From positions 29,038 through 93,037 of the forward strand of contig SUZB01000007.1 of the NCBI GenBank assembly GCA_015060115.1: DNA of 64,000 bases, read 5' to 3'. Every line of letters starts with the position of its first letter. Position 1 is the stretch's first letter. The position numbers and the translations under genes are program-made. Positions 10,515 through 21,287 of the stretch are shown one piece after another. The notes beneath the pieces are model-generated. The model was not told the DNA's origin, made no database searches, and saw only the letters and a list, made by a program, of their open reading frames with translations. Origin of the DNA: Rikenellaceae bacterium (GTDB lineage: Bacteria; Bacteroidota; Bacteroidia; Bacteroidales; Rikenellaceae).

Positions 10515-11975
10515 ATGAAACGACTTAACGAGCTACTCGCCGATGTGCGAGCATTAGATATACGAGGCAGTGTCGCAAGGGAGATTTCGGCACTCGAATA
10601 CGACTCACGCAAGGTAGAGGCTGACAACTGCTTCTTTGCCGTAGTGGGCACAGCGAGCGATGGCCACAATTACATACCTATGGCCGTAGAGCGTGGCGCT
10701 AAGGCTATTGTCTGCCAGCGCCTCCCCGAGAGCCTCAGCGATGATGTCGCCTACATCGTTGTGGAGGATACTAACGAGGCGATGGCAATGATGGCAGCAG
10801 CCTACTATGACCACCCCTCCGAGGAGTTACGCTTGGTGGGTGTTACGGGCACGAATGGCAAGACCACGACAGCCACGCTACTCTACGACATGACAATGGC
10901 AATGGGCTATCGCGCAGGTCTTATCTCGACCGTTGTCTATCGCATTGGCGAGGAGCGCATCCCCTCGACACACACCACACCCGATGCCATACGCCTCAAC
11001 GCCATGATGCGCCGTATGGTGGATTCGGGTTGCGACTACTGCTTTATGGAGGTGTCGTCGCACTCTATCGTACAGCACCGCATAGATGGTCTAAAGTTTA
11101 CGGGAGGTCTCTTTACTAACCTTACGCACGACCACCTCGACTATCACGGCACCTACAAGGAGTATATCCGTGCCAAGAAGCTCTTCTTCGACAAGTTGCC
11201 AAAGGATAGCTGGGCCGTAACGAACATTGACGACCGCAATGGCGAGGTTATGGTGCAGAATACCGAGGCCAAGGTATATCGTCTGTCGTTGCGCTCGATG
11301 GCGGACTTCAACACACGCCTTACGGAGATGTTGCCCGATGGCATGTTGCTCAACTTGGCGGGCAACGAGCTTTGGGTACACTTCACAGGTAGGTTCAACG
11401 CCTACAACCTAACAACGGTATATGCCGCAGCAACGCTCCTTGGCTGGGATAAGATGGAGGTGCTCACAACGCTCTCGGCACTTAAGCCTGTGAGTGGTCG
11501 TTTTGAGAGTGTCGCGGCTGACGATGGCACGATGGCTATCGTGGACTATGCCCACACCCCCGATGCCTTGGAAAATGTGTTGGAGACCATCGAGGAGGTG
11601 CGCCGTGGCGACCAGCAGCTATTTGTCGTGTGTGGCTGTGGTGGCGACCGCGACAAGACAAAGCGCCCAGAGATGGCGGCTATCGCCGTGAGGTATGCCA
11701 CAACGGCAATCTTCACCTCGGACAACCCACGCACCGATGATGCCGAGGCCATACTCGATGATATGGAGGCTGGCGTAGGCGAGAAGCGCAACTACCTGCG
11801 CATAACAAACCGCCGAGAGGCTATCCGCACCGCTGCGATGTTGGCAAAGGTGGGCGATATTATCCTTATTGCGGGCAAGGGCCACGAGGATTATCAGATT
11901 ATCGGCACCGAGAAGCACCACTTCGACGACCGAGACGAGATACGCGAGGCTTTCGCCACAACACACAGAAAATAG
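10515..11975 (+). CDS. murE: UDP-N-acetylmuramoyl-L-alanyl-D-glutamate--2,6-diaminopimelate ligase
   Basis: Mur ligase P-loop GVTGTNGKTTTATLLYDM, DYAHTPDALENVL, CGCGGDRDKTKRPEM. Confidence 0.94.
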   Translation: MKRLNELLADVRALDIRGSVAREISALEYDSRKVEADNCFFAVVGTASDGHNYIPMAVERGAKAIVCQRLPESLSDDVAYIVVEDTNEAMAMMAAAYYDHPSEELRLVGVTGTNGKTTTATLLYDMTMAMGYRAGLISTVVYRIGEERIPSTHTTPDAIRLNAMMRRMVDSGCDYCFMEVSSHSIVQHRIDGLKFTGGLFTNLTHDHLDYHGTYKEYIRAKKLFFDKLPKDSWAVTNIDDRNGEVMVQNTEAKVYRLSLRSMADFNTRLTEMLPDGMLLNLAGNELWVHFTGRFNAYNLTTVYAAATLLGWDKMEVLTTLSALKPVSGRFESVAADDGTMAIVDYAHTPDALENVLETIEEVRRGDQQLFVVCGCGGDRDKTKRPEMAAIAVRYATTAIFTSDNPRTDDAEAILDDMEAGVGEKRNYLRITNRREAIRTAAMLAKVGDIILIAGKGHEDYQIIGTEKHHFDDRDEIREAFATTHRK

Positions 11976-12010
11976 AGAACTTTTAACCCCAAAAAGATAA
12001 CCGCAACAAT

Positions 12011-13258
12011 ATGCTTTACTGGTTATTCCGCTACCTAAACGAAAACACCGATTTGCCCGGTATGCGTGTGGGCGAGTATATCTCGTTCCGCTCGGCAGCT
12101 GCCATCATACTCTCACTGCTTATCGCAATCTTTGCGGGTAAGCACATCATTCGTTTGCTTCGCCGCAAGCAGATTGGCGAGGATATACGCGACCTCGGCC
12201 TTGATGGTCAGCTCCAAAAGAAGGGCACACCCACGATGGGTGGCATCATCATCATCCTCTCGCTCATCATTCCCGTATTGCTCTTTGGCAACCTCAGCAA
12301 TGTATATGTGCAGTTGATGATTATCTCGACACTTTGGCTCGGCTTCCTCGGCGGTCTTGACGACTACATCAAGGTCTTTCGCCACAACAAGGAGGGTCTT
12401 AAGGGCAAGTTTAAGATTGTGGGTCAGGTGGGCCTCGGCATCATCGTGGGCACCACGATGTGGCTCTCGGACGACATCGTAATCCGCGAAAAGAGCTTCG
12501 AGACCTACACCTACACCATCACCGATGACCGCACAGGCGAGGTCGTAGACAGCTACACCGACCGCCGTGTGATTAGCACAACGCCCGAAAAGAGCCTCAA
12601 GACATCTATCCCCTTCCATAAGGATACGATGCTCGACTACAAGGTATTCACCGGCAACAACGAGACACTCGCTTGGTTGCTCTATATCGTGGTGGCGATA
12701 TTTGTGATTACTGCAGTGTCGAATGGCGCTAACCTTACAGATGGCATAGATGGCCTGCTCACGGGAGTATCCGTGCCGATAGTCTTGGTGCTCGGTATCT
12801 TGGCATACCTATCGGGACATATCATCTACTCGGACTACCTCAACATTATGTATATCCCCGATAGCGGTGAGCTTATCGTATTTGCCGCCGCCTTTGTAGG
12901 TGCTCTTATCGGCTTCTTGTGGTACAACTCGTTCCCGGCGCAGATTTTTATGGGCGACACCGGCTCGCTCACCATTGGCGGTATCATCGCCGTATTTGCG
13001 CTCTGTATTCGCAAGGAGTTGCTTTTGCCCCTCTTGTGTGGCGTCTTCCTTGTCGAGGCACTCTCGGTGATGGTGCAGGTGGCGTACTTCAAGTACACCA
13101 AACGCAAGTATGGCGAGGGTCGTCGCATACTCCTTATGTCGCCCATACACCATCACTATCAGAAGAAGGGCCTGTTCGAGACTAAGATTATGATGCGTTT
13201 CTTTATCATCTCGTTGATACTCGCAGCGCTCACACTCGTAACCTTGAAGATTCAGTAA
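12011..13258 (+). CDS. mraY: Phospho-N-acetylmuramoyl-pentapeptide transferase
   Basis: [48 protein letters not shown] motifs; extra soluble insertion ([24 protein letters not shown]). Confidence 0.95.
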   Translation: MLYWLFRYLNENTDLPGMRVGEYISFRSAAAIILSLLIAIFAGKHIIRLLRRKQIGEDIRDLGLDGQLQKKGTPTMGGIIIILSLIIPVLLFGNLSNVYVQLMIISTLWLGFLGGLDDYIKVFRHNKEGLKGKFKIVGQVGLGIIVGTTMWLSDDIVIREKSFETYTYTITDDRTGEVVDSYTDRRVISTTPEKSLKTSIPFHKDTMLDYKVFTGNNETLAWLLYIVVAIFVITAVSNGANLTDGIDGLLTGVSVPIVLVLGILAYLSGHIIYSDYLNIMYIPDSGELIVFAAAFVGALIGFLWYNSFPAQIFMGDTGSLTIGGIIAVFALCIRKELLLPLLCGVFLVEALSVMVQVAYFKYTKRKYGEGRRILLMSPIHHHYQKKGLFETKIMMRFFIISLILAALTLVTLKIQ

Positions 13259-13279
13259 CGAATATAAAAACTACAAAAT

Positions 13280-14647
13280 ATGAAGCGTAAGATTGTTGTT
13301 TTAGGTGGTGGCATCTCAGGCTATGGCTCGGCCATCCTCGCCAAGAAGAAGGGCTTCGACGTATTCCTTTCGGATATGGGAAAGATTGCCCCCAAGTTCC
13401 GCGAAAGACTCGATGAGTGGAAGGTGGAGTATGAGGAGGGTCAGCACACCGAGGAGCGTATTCTCGATGCCAACGAGGTGGTTAAGTCGCCTGGTATCCC
13501 CGATACGGCGCCCATCGTGAAGAGAATCCGCGAGCGAGGTATCCCCGTAATCTCGGAGATTGAGTTTGCAGGTCGCTACAAGGGTGTGGCAAAGACCATC
13601 TGCATCACAGGCTCGAATGGCAAGACCACGACAACATCGCTTATCTACAAGATTATGCGCGATGCCGGCCGTAAGGTGTCGCTTGGTGGCAACATCGGTG
13701 AGAGCTTCGCCTACTCGGTGGCCACCGAGAAGAATTTCTGGTATGTCTTGGAGCTTAGCTCGTTCCAGCTCGATGGTATGACAAAGTTCCGCGCAGATGT
13801 GGGCGTGCTGATGAACATCACCCCCGACCACCTCGACCGCTACGACTACAAATTCGAGAACTATGCCGCATCAAAGATGCGCATCACGCAGAATCAGTCT
13901 TCGGCCGATGCCTTTATCTACTCGGCTGATGACGATATGACACGCCAGATGCTCGATAAGATGGACTCGTCGTTGCGTGCTCGTCAGCTCCCCTTTGCCA
14001 TCAACACCGCCATTGCAAGTGGCGATGGTGATGCAGTATTGGAGGGCTACACCTTCACCGCCTCGGTGGGCAAGCAGAGCGTTACGATTGACACACGTAA
14101 AATGCAGATTCACGGCATGCACAACATCTACAATGCTATGGCTGCCGCCCTCGCAACACTGGCTGCAGGCGTTGAGCCTCGCGTTATCAAGCGCTCGATT
14201 TACGACTTTTCGCCCGTTGAGCACCGCCTTGAGCCCGCAGGTGAGCGCAACGGCATACGCTGGATTAACGACTCGAAAGCTACGAATGTAGACTCGGTAT
14301 GGTACGCTTTGGAGAGTATGCAGCAACCTACCGTTTGGATTGCCGGTGGCACGGACAAGGGTAACGACTACACACCGTTGAAGGAGTTTGCTCGCCGTAA
14401 GGTCAAGGCACTTATCTGTATGGGCTTGGACAATGCCAAGCTCAAGCGCGACTTCGATGGCATAATCCCCGTAATCGAGGATTGCTCATCGTTAGACGAG
14501 GCTATGCGTGCTGCCGAGCGACACGCCACAGAGGGCGACACAGTACTGCTCTCGCCCGCCTGCGCAAGTTTCGACCTCTTCCGCAACTACGAGGAGCGTG
14601 GCCGACTTTTCAAGCAGTGGGTAAAGGAGAATATCTTGGATAAATAA
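13280..14647 (+). CDS. murD: UDP-N-acetylmuramoylalanine--D-glutamate ligase
   Basis: GGGISGYGSAILAKKKG, CITGSNGKTTTTSLIY, NITPDHLDRYD, WINDSKATNVDSVWYAL. Confidence 0.94.
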   Translation: MKRKIVVLGGGISGYGSAILAKKKGFDVFLSDMGKIAPKFRERLDEWKVEYEEGQHTEERILDANEVVKSPGIPDTAPIVKRIRERGIPVISEIEFAGRYKGVAKTICITGSNGKTTTTSLIYKIMRDAGRKVSLGGNIGESFAYSVATEKNFWYVLELSSFQLDGMTKFRADVGVLMNITPDHLDRYDYKFENYAASKMRITQNQSSADAFIYSADDDMTRQMLDKMDSSLRARQLPFAINTAIASGDGDAVLEGYTFTASVGKQSVTIDTRKMQIHGMHNIYNAMAAALATLAAGVEPRVIKRSIYDFSPVEHRLEPAGERNGIRWINDSKATNVDSVWYALESMQQPTVWIAGGTDKGNDYTPLKEFARRKVKALICMGLDNAKLKRDFDGIIPVIEDCSSLDEAMRAAERHATEGDTVLLSPACASFDLFRNYEERGRLFKQWVKENILDK

Positions 14648-14661
14648 CGCTATACGACACT

Positions 14662-15936
14662 ATGGCCGACAAAACGAGAGATAACACCAACGCTGAGGCT
14701 GCACGCACGCTGTTGGAGAAGAATCGCCGCATCTTCGAGGGCGACCGCACACTGTGGATTATCTACACGGTGCTGCTTGTCGTGTCGATTCTTGTGGTGT
14801 ACTCCTCGACAGCGAAGATGGCCTATGACATATCGTCGAGGATGACCACTACCGACTCGTTGCGCCAGCAGATAATGTTTGTGGTGTTGGCAATTCCCAC
14901 GATATTCATCGTGCATAAGATTGATTACAAGGTCTTTATGCGCCTAACGCCACTATTCTACTACATATTTATCGCGCTGACCATAGCCACCTACTTTGTT
15001 GGTACTACGACCAATGGTGCAGCACGATGGATTGCCATCGGCCCCATTCAGTTTCAGCCATCGGAGGGTCTTAAAATCCTCACTATCTTGATGCTTGCAC
15101 GCCGTATGGAGTCGCGACAGGGCAATATCAACAAGATAAACCTACTGCCTACATCGTGGCGATTGTCCGACCCTAAGCAGCAACGCATAATCCGCGAGAA
15201 TACCATACCCTTGCTTGGCCCAATTATATTGTCGTGCCTGGTTATCGTGCCGGCACACACCTCAACAGCCGTGCTTATCTTCCTCGTATCTATCGTGATG
15301 CTCTACATCGGCCGTGTGCGCCTCAAGGAGCTTGTGAAGTTCACGCTGATACTCGGCTCGGTGGGTGTTCTTGGCTTGGGCGCTATGTCGATGGTGGGTA
15401 TGGGTCGTGGCGATACGGCAGGTGGCCGTCTCTCGACTTGGGCCAACGAGTGGCTTGGCGACGACACGGTGAATGCCAGCTACGAGCTGTCGGATACCCA
15501 GCGTGCGATGATTGCCATTCGCAATGGTGGCCTCTTTGGTGAGGGTGCAGGACACAGCACCTCGCGTGCCGTAGTTATCCACCCCGAGAGCGACTATGCC
15601 TACGCCTTCTTCCTCTCGGAGTATGGACTTATCATCGGCCTGATACTTATGTTACTCTATTTGTGGGTCTTCTTCCGCTCGATGGAGATATGCAAAAAGT
15701 GTAAAACAGCATTCCCCGCGTTGATGACTATGGGCCTCGGCTTGCTAATCACCTGTCAGGCGCTATTGCACATCTTCGTGCAGGTAAACATAATACCCGA
15801 AACGGGTCAAACACTCCCGCTGATATCGCGTGGTGGCACCTCGTTGCTCTTTACTACGCTCGCCTTCGGTATGATTATCAGCGTGAGCAGAACAAACCAA
15901 CTTAGAGAAGAGAATGAGCGAAATAAGACTCGATAA
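14662..15936 (+). CDS. ftsW: FtsW/RodA/SpoVE-family lipid II polymerase
   Basis: Multi-TM SEDS protein; QFQPSEGLKI, ETGQTLPLISRGGTSLLFTTLAFGMI; position after murD. Confidence 0.92.
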   Translation: MADKTRDNTNAEAARTLLEKNRRIFEGDRTLWIIYTVLLVVSILVVYSSTAKMAYDISSRMTTTDSLRQQIMFVVLAIPTIFIVHKIDYKVFMRLTPLFYYIFIALTIATYFVGTTTNGAARWIAIGPIQFQPSEGLKILTILMLARRMESRQGNINKINLLPTSWRLSDPKQQRIIRENTIPLLGPIILSCLVIVPAHTSTAVLIFLVSIVMLYIGRVRLKELVKFTLILGSVGVLGLGAMSMVGMGRGDTAGGRLSTWANEWLGDDTVNASYELSDTQRAMIAIRNGGLFGEGAGHSTSRAVVIHPESDYAYAFFLSEYGLIIGLILMLLYLWVFFRSMEICKKCKTAFPALMTMGLGLLITCQALLHIFVQVNIIPETGQTLPLISRGGTSLLFTTLAFGMIISVSRTNQLREENERNKTR

Positions 15937-16342
15937 GTACCTCTGGGCGGTGCGCATCTTCAAGACACGCTCCGATGCCGCCGATGCCATACGCCACAAC
16001 CGCGTATTGGTCAACGATGCCTATGCCAAGCCCTCGCGCGAGGTAAAGGTGGGTGATCGCATAACGGTGAAGCGCGAGAGGGTAACATATAGCTACAAGG
16101 TGCTCGACTTGGTGTCGAGTCGCCAGCCAGCGAAGAATGTGCCGAACTACTGCCTCAACTGCACACCGCAGGAGGAGTTGGACAAGCTGAATGTTCCGCA
16201 CGAGACAATCTTCGTATTCCGTGAGCGCGGTATGGGTCGCCCGACAAAGAAGGATAGGCGCGACATCGACTCGCTGATGGATAACCTCTTCTATGGCGAA
16301 GCACCCTTTATCGACGATGATGATGAGGATGACGAGGAGTAA
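15914..16342 (+). CDS. S4-domain RNA-binding protein (HslR/Hsp15-like)
   Basis: [48 protein letters not shown]; overlaps the ftsW 3' end. Confidence 0.88.
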   Translation: MSEIRLDKYLWAVRIFKTRSDAADAIRHNRVLVNDAYAKPSREVKVGDRITVKRERVTYSYKVLDLVSSRQPAKNVPNYCLNCTPQEELDKLNVPHETIFVFRERGMGRPTKKDRRDIDSLMDNLFYGEAPFIDDDDEDDEE

Positions 16343-16374
16343 AAATGGATAAAATACAAACAAAATATAATTAT

Positions 16375-19134
16375 ATGGAGTACAATTTTAAGGCCATTGA
16401 GCAAAAATGGCAACAGAAGTGGCAAGATGAGGGTACATACCGTGTAGATGTAGACCACTCACGCCCCAAGTTCTATGTGTTGGATATGTTCCCCTACCCC
16501 TCGGGTGCGGGTCTGCATGTTGGACACCCCCTCGGATATATCGCATCGGATATCTACTCGCGCTATAAGCGTCAGCGAGGCTTCAATGTCTTGCACCCTA
16601 TGGGTTACGATGCCTTCGGTCTTCCTGCCGAGCAGTACGCTATCCAGACAGGTCAGCACCCTGCGGTAACTACCGATGAGAATATCGCTCGCTACCGTTC
16701 ACAGCTCGATAAGATTGGTTTCTCGTTCGACTGGTCGCGCGAGGTACGCACCTCGGAGCCCGACTACTACCACTGGACACAGTGGGCATTCCTCAAGATG
16801 TTCGACCACTGGTACAACAACCTTAAGAAAAAGGCTGAGCCTATCACAGCCCTTGTCGAGCACTTCGAGGCTCACGGCTCGGAGGGTATCGATGCTGCCG
16901 AGACCTCGCACCTCAGCTTCACGGCCGAGGAGTGGCGCTCGATGGACGAGAAGGCTAAGGAGCAGACCTTGCAGAACTACCGCCTCGCTTTCCGTGCCGA
17001 CACGATGGTAAACTGGTGTCCCGCGTTGGGCACTGTGTTGGCTAACGACGAGGTTAAGGAGGGCTTGTCGGTACGCGGTGGCCACCCCGTAGAGCAGAAG
17101 CGTATGAAGCAGTGGCTGTTGCGTGTTACGGCGTATGCTCAGCGTATGCTTGATGGTCTCGATAAGTTGGAGTGGAGCGAGTCGCTGAAGGAGATTCAGC
17201 GCAACTGGATTGGTCGCTCGGTAGGTGCTCAGGTATTCTTCGATATCGCAGGCTCGGAGCGTAAGTTGGAGATCTTCACCACTCGCCCCGACACTATCTA
17301 TGGCGTAACATTTATGGTTATCGCGCCTGAGCACGAGTGGGTTGCGGAGCTAACGACCGAAGAGAACAAGGAGGCTGTCGAGGCCTATATCGCCGAGACG
17401 AAGCGCCGCTCGGAGCGTGAGCGTATCGCCGACACCAAGCGTGTAAGTGGCGTGAAGACAGGCTCTTATGCTATCAACCCCTTCACTGGTCGCCAGATTC
17501 CTATCTATATCTCGGACTATGTATTGGCAGGCTATGGCACAGGTGCTATTATGGCCGTTCCCGCACACGACTCTCGCGACTACGCCTTTGCTCGTCACTT
17601 CGGCCTCGATATTATCCCCGTTGTCGAGGGTGGCAACCTTGAGGTTGAGTCGTACGATGCTAAGGAGGGCAAGGTTATCAACTCGGAGCTTATCAACGGT
17701 ATGGATGTCAAGGATGCTATTCACTTTATGTTCGATGAGGTGGAGCGCCGTGGCTTGGGTAAGAAGCTTATCAACTACCGCTTGCGTGATGCCATCTTCT
17801 CACGCCAGCGCTACTGGGGCGAGCCCTTCCCCATCTACTATAAAGACGATGTAGCTTACCGCCTCGCTGACGACAAGCTGCCTCTCACCCTGCCCCCTAT
17901 CAAGGACTTTGGCCCTACCGCCGAGGGTGAGCCACCGTTGGCTCGTGTCGAGGGCTGGCATACCGAGGAGGGCTACCCCTATGAGCTATCGACAATGCCC
18001 GGCTTCGCTGGCTCGTCAGCATACTTCCTCCGCTATATGGATCCCCACAACACGGATGGTCTGGTTAGCAAGGAGGCCAACGAGTATTGGCGCAATGTAG
18101 ACCTATATGTAGGTGGTATCGAGCACGCTACGGGCCACTTGATGTACTCACGCTTCTGGAATATGTTCCTCTACGACTTGGGCTATATCGCTGAGGAGGA
18201 GCCCTTCAAGAAGCTCGTTAATCAGGGTATGATTCAGGGTCGCTCTAACTTTGTATACCGCATCGTGGGCACCAACAAGTTCGTGTCGCTCGGCTTGAAG
18301 AAGGAGTACGACACTCAGGAGATTCATGTCGATGTAAATATCGTGAAGAACGATGTTCTCGACCTCGATGCCTTCCGCAAGTGGCGCCCCGAGTTTGCCG
18401 ATGCCGAGTTTGTATTGGAGGATGGCAAATATATCTGTGGCTGGGCTATCGAGAAGATGTCGAAGTCGATGTTCAATGTTGTAAATCCCGACTACATTGT
18501 CGATGCCTATGGCGCTGACACCTTGCGTATGTACGAGATGTTCCTCGGCCCCTTGGAGCAGTCTAAGCCTTGGGATACCAACGGTATTGATGGCGTGCAT
18601 AAGTTCCTACGCCGCTTCTGGTCGAAGTTCTACTCACGCGATGGCGTGAAGCTCGTAAACGACGATAAGGCTACACCCGCCGAGCTTAAGACCCTGCATA
18701 AGACCATCAAGAAGGTAAGAGAGGATATCGAGAACTTCTCGTTCAACACCTCGGTTGCAGCCTTTATGATCTGTCTTAACGAGTTGGGCGACTGCTCGAA
18801 GCGCGAGATTTTGGAGCCTCTCACCTCGCTTATCGCACCCTTTGCACCCCATGTGGCAGAGGAGTTGTGGCGCGAGGCCTTGGGCCACGACACCACCGTT
18901 TGCGATGCCGAGTACCCCGACTTCAAGGCTGAGTACCTCGTTGAGAACTCGTTTGAGTACCCCGTGATGATCAACGGCAAGCTCCGCTTCAAGCAGGAGT
19001 ATGCCCTCGATATGGCTCAAGATGATATCGTTAAGCATATCGTTACTACGGATGGTGCTCAGAAGTGGTTGGAGGGCAAGCAGCCCAAGAAGATTATTGT
19101 CGTTAAGGGCAAGATTATCAATATCGTAATGTAA
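16375..19134 (+). CDS. leuS: Leucyl-tRNA synthetase
   Basis: HIGH-like [19 protein letters not shown], editing domain [19 protein letters not shown] motif [14 protein letters not shown]; upstream in-frame ATG at 16345 possible. Confidence 0.95.
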   Translation: MEYNFKAIEQKWQQKWQDEGTYRVDVDHSRPKFYVLDMFPYPSGAGLHVGHPLGYIASDIYSRYKRQRGFNVLHPMGYDAFGLPAEQYAIQTGQHPAVTTDENIARYRSQLDKIGFSFDWSREVRTSEPDYYHWTQWAFLKMFDHWYNNLKKKAEPITALVEHFEAHGSEGIDAAETSHLSFTAEEWRSMDEKAKEQTLQNYRLAFRADTMVNWCPALGTVLANDEVKEGLSVRGGHPVEQKRMKQWLLRVTAYAQRMLDGLDKLEWSESLKEIQRNWIGRSVGAQVFFDIAGSERKLEIFTTRPDTIYGVTFMVIAPEHEWVAELTTEENKEAVEAYIAETKRRSERERIADTKRVSGVKTGSYAINPFTGRQIPIYISDYVLAGYGTGAIMAVPAHDSRDYAFARHFGLDIIPVVEGGNLEVESYDAKEGKVINSELINGMDVKDAIHFMFDEVERRGLGKKLINYRLRDAIFSRQRYWGEPFPIYYKDDVAYRLADDKLPLTLPPIKDFGPTAEGEPPLARVEGWHTEEGYPYELSTMPGFAGSSAYFLRYMDPHNTDGLVSKEANEYWRNVDLYVGGIEHATGHLMYSRFWNMFLYDLGYIAEEEPFKKLVNQGMIQGRSNFVYRIVGTNKFVSLGLKKEYDTQEIHVDVNIVKNDVLDLDAFRKWRPEFADAEFVLEDGKYICGWAIEKMSKSMFNVVNPDYIVDAYGADTLRMYEMFLGPLEQSKPWDTNGIDGVHKFLRRFWSKFYSRDGVKLVNDDKATPAELKTLHKTIKKVREDIENFSFNTSVAAFMICLNELGDCSKREILEPLTSLIAPFAPHVAEELWREALGHDTTVCDAEYPDFKAEYLVENSFEYPVMINGKLRFKQEYALDMAQDDIVKHIVTTDGAQKWLEGKQPKKIIVVKGKIINIVM

Positions 19135-19730
19135 TGAGAAACTTTCTATCAATGTCGGTCTTTGCCGGTCTTATGATCGGCATCGCCGGCCTTGTATATC
19201 TGCGTGTTGGAGGCTTGGCAGGCGCTGTGCTCTTCGCATTCGGCCTGTTGTCGGTTGTGATGTGCGGTGCACAGCTCTACACCGGCAAGGCGGGCTATCT
19301 CGCCTATCGTGAGTCGTGGCGCTTGGTGCCTATGCTCTTGGGCAATGCCGTAGGTTGCTTCTTGGCGGCTATCATCACCCACTATGTTGCAAATGAGGCT
19401 GTTATCGCCAACCTCGACACCATTCTTGCTGCCCGCACCTCGGCCTCGTGGCACGGACTTGTAGTAACGGCCTCGGGCACAGGTATGATTATGACACTCT
19501 CGGTATATGGCGCACGCCGTGGCCACTATCTACCGTTGCTGTTTGGCGTTCCCGTATTTATTATGTGCGGCCTTCCGCACTGCGTTGCCGATGCCTACTA
19601 CTATGGTGTGGCAATCATCGCGGAGCGCTTCGAATGGACGATGCTCGGTGCTTGGTGGTGGTCGATTGTCGGCAACTATATTGGTTGCAACCTACCCCGC
19701 TGGTTTATGGGCGAAAAGTTTGATGCATAG
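19134..19730 (+). CDS. Formate/nitrite transporter (FNT)-like membrane protein
   Basis: Multi-TM; GLMIGIAGLVYLRVGGLAGAVLFAFGLLSVVMCGAQLYTGKAG and GLPHCVADAYYY resemble FNT signatures; leuS stop overlaps its start. Confidence 0.65.
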   Translation: MRNFLSMSVFAGLMIGIAGLVYLRVGGLAGAVLFAFGLLSVVMCGAQLYTGKAGYLAYRESWRLVPMLLGNAVGCFLAAIITHYVANEAVIANLDTILAARTSASWHGLVVTASGTGMIMTLSVYGARRGHYLPLLFGVPVFIMCGLPHCVADAYYYGVAIIAERFEWTMLGAWWWSIVGNYIGCNLPRWFMGEKFDA

Positions 19731-19738
19731 CAATAATT

Positions 19739-19766
19739 GGACTACTCGTAATGGGTAGTCCTTTAT
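19739..19766 (+). terminator. Rho-independent-type terminator
   Basis: ggactac-tcgtaatgg-gtagtcc followed by tttatttt. Confidence 0.7.
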
Positions 19767-19850
19767 TTTAAATATCTAACTTGCCAACAAAATAGTTTGA
19801 TATATAACAAATTATCAGTATCTTTGTAGAAACCATAATCTCTACACAAT

Positions 19851-20552
19851 ATGAAGCGACTCTGTTTTATACTCTTTGCCCTATGTATGGTCTCTTGCGC
19901 CCCATATATCCAAGTTGCAACGCTCAACTCCGATACAGTACAATTAAGCGATAAGGGTGAATTTTATTATGAAAATGAGGTTGCTCGAATCGACTACTAC
20001 TTCAATGTCAAGGAGAATGGGCTTTTCTCATTTAGTATTAAAAACCTTACGGCTGAGGATATTTATGTCGATATGGCAAAGTCGTACTTTATAAATAATG
20101 GTATAGCAACAGATTACTATGGTCGTAGCACGACTGTTACAGTAGGTAAAAGTTTCTCTGATAGTTACTCATTTGGCGAACATGTATCATCTACCTATAC
20201 CACAAGCCAAAGCGTTTCTGAAACAAAAACCGCTGCAAGTTATGTTGGCATACCTGGTGAAAGTGCAAGGGTATTTACTGGTTTTATGATTAGTGATACA
20301 CACTATACTGAAAAGGGGTTTGTAGAGTATCCATACCAAGGTTACCCTGAAGTGCGAGAGTTCAACAAAGATGAATCGCCCTTGGTTATCATAAATCGTA
20401 TAACCTTAATTGTCGGTGGAGAAGAGATAGTTATAGAGAATAAGATGTATGCAACAAAATATGTAAATGCACTTGACAATGTATATGCCGGGTATCGACC
20501 ATATAGTGAGAATTTAGGTAATAATCAGTTCTATATTATATATGACTATTAG
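19851..20552 (+). CDS. Lipoprotein of unknown function
   Basis: Lipobox FALCMVSCAPYIQ; AT-rich, beta-rich sequence; no recognised domain. Confidence 0.75.
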   Translation: MKRLCFILFALCMVSCAPYIQVATLNSDTVQLSDKGEFYYENEVARIDYYFNVKENGLFSFSIKNLTAEDIYVDMAKSYFINNGIATDYYGRSTTVTVGKSFSDSYSFGEHVSSTYTTSQSVSETKTAASYVGIPGESARVFTGFMISDTHYTEKGFVEYPYQGYPEVREFNKDESPLVIINRITLIVGGEEIVIENKMYATKYVNALDNVYAGYRPYSENLGNNQFYIIYDY

Positions 20553-20592
20553 TTTTTAGGGCTTAATTCAATATAGCAAGTTGCAATCAACA

Positions 20593-20640
20593 TAAAGATA
20601 CCGCTAACTCTACACCGAGTTAGCGGTATCTTTATTTCTG
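20593..20640 (+). terminator. Strong hairpin terminator
   Basis: taaagataccgctaactc-tacacc-gagttagcggtatcttta, perfect 18-bp stem. Confidence 0.85.
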
Positions 20641-20834
20641 AGCCACGATATTTGCAGAACGGCAAAAAAGTCGTACCTTTGTTGCGTAATTCTACACCAA
20701 AAATCTAAACAACATAGCCCTTTCGGGCAAATAACACACCAATCCATCGAGGGCTGTCGAAGGCCTAATGGAGTGTCGTATGCCTATGCGCCACCCATCG
20801 CTCTTTGACATAATCGACAGCCGATGGAGTATCT

Positions 20835-21230
20835 ATGTCTAATCATAAACAAAAGTGTGTTATGAAAACAAACTATGAATTTGTAGCGTCGATACATGGC
20901 GATCACCTATTTATCGGCATGGAGTATCTGAACTCGCTCGTCAGCGAATTCGACTGGGAGATTATGGATATTGGCGATATGGTGCACGACAAGGATTTGT
21001 GTGCGCACCTTAAGTCGGTGAAGATGGAACGCAAAGGCGACTTCCTCTGGGAGTGCTACCGCGAACACGATGCTGTGGAGGCCTACCACACCGCAGCGTG
21101 GCTGGCGCTCGGGGGCAAAGTATACAAACGAGGCGGTCAGCGAGTTATGCACCCCGCACTTGTTCGTCGCTCCGCCGAGATGGTGGAAAAGGCTATTCGG
21201 CGAGATAGCGAGATAGCCTATGCACCATAA
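20835..21230 (+). CDS. Hypothetical protein (start may be 20862)
   Basis: Coherent ORF MKTNYEFVASIHGDHLFIGMEYLNSL...; codon usage matches neighbours; no domain recognised. Confidence 0.65.
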   Translation: MSNHKQKCVMKTNYEFVASIHGDHLFIGMEYLNSLVSEFDWEIMDIGDMVHDKDLCAHLKSVKMERKGDFLWECYREHDAVEAYHTAAWLALGGKVYKRGGQRVMHPALVRRSAEMVEKAIRRDSEIAYAP

Positions 21231-21287
21231 AAAAAAGGTATAGAGAGGCGAGTTAGTGCATTATACCCGCCTCTCTACACAAGCCTT

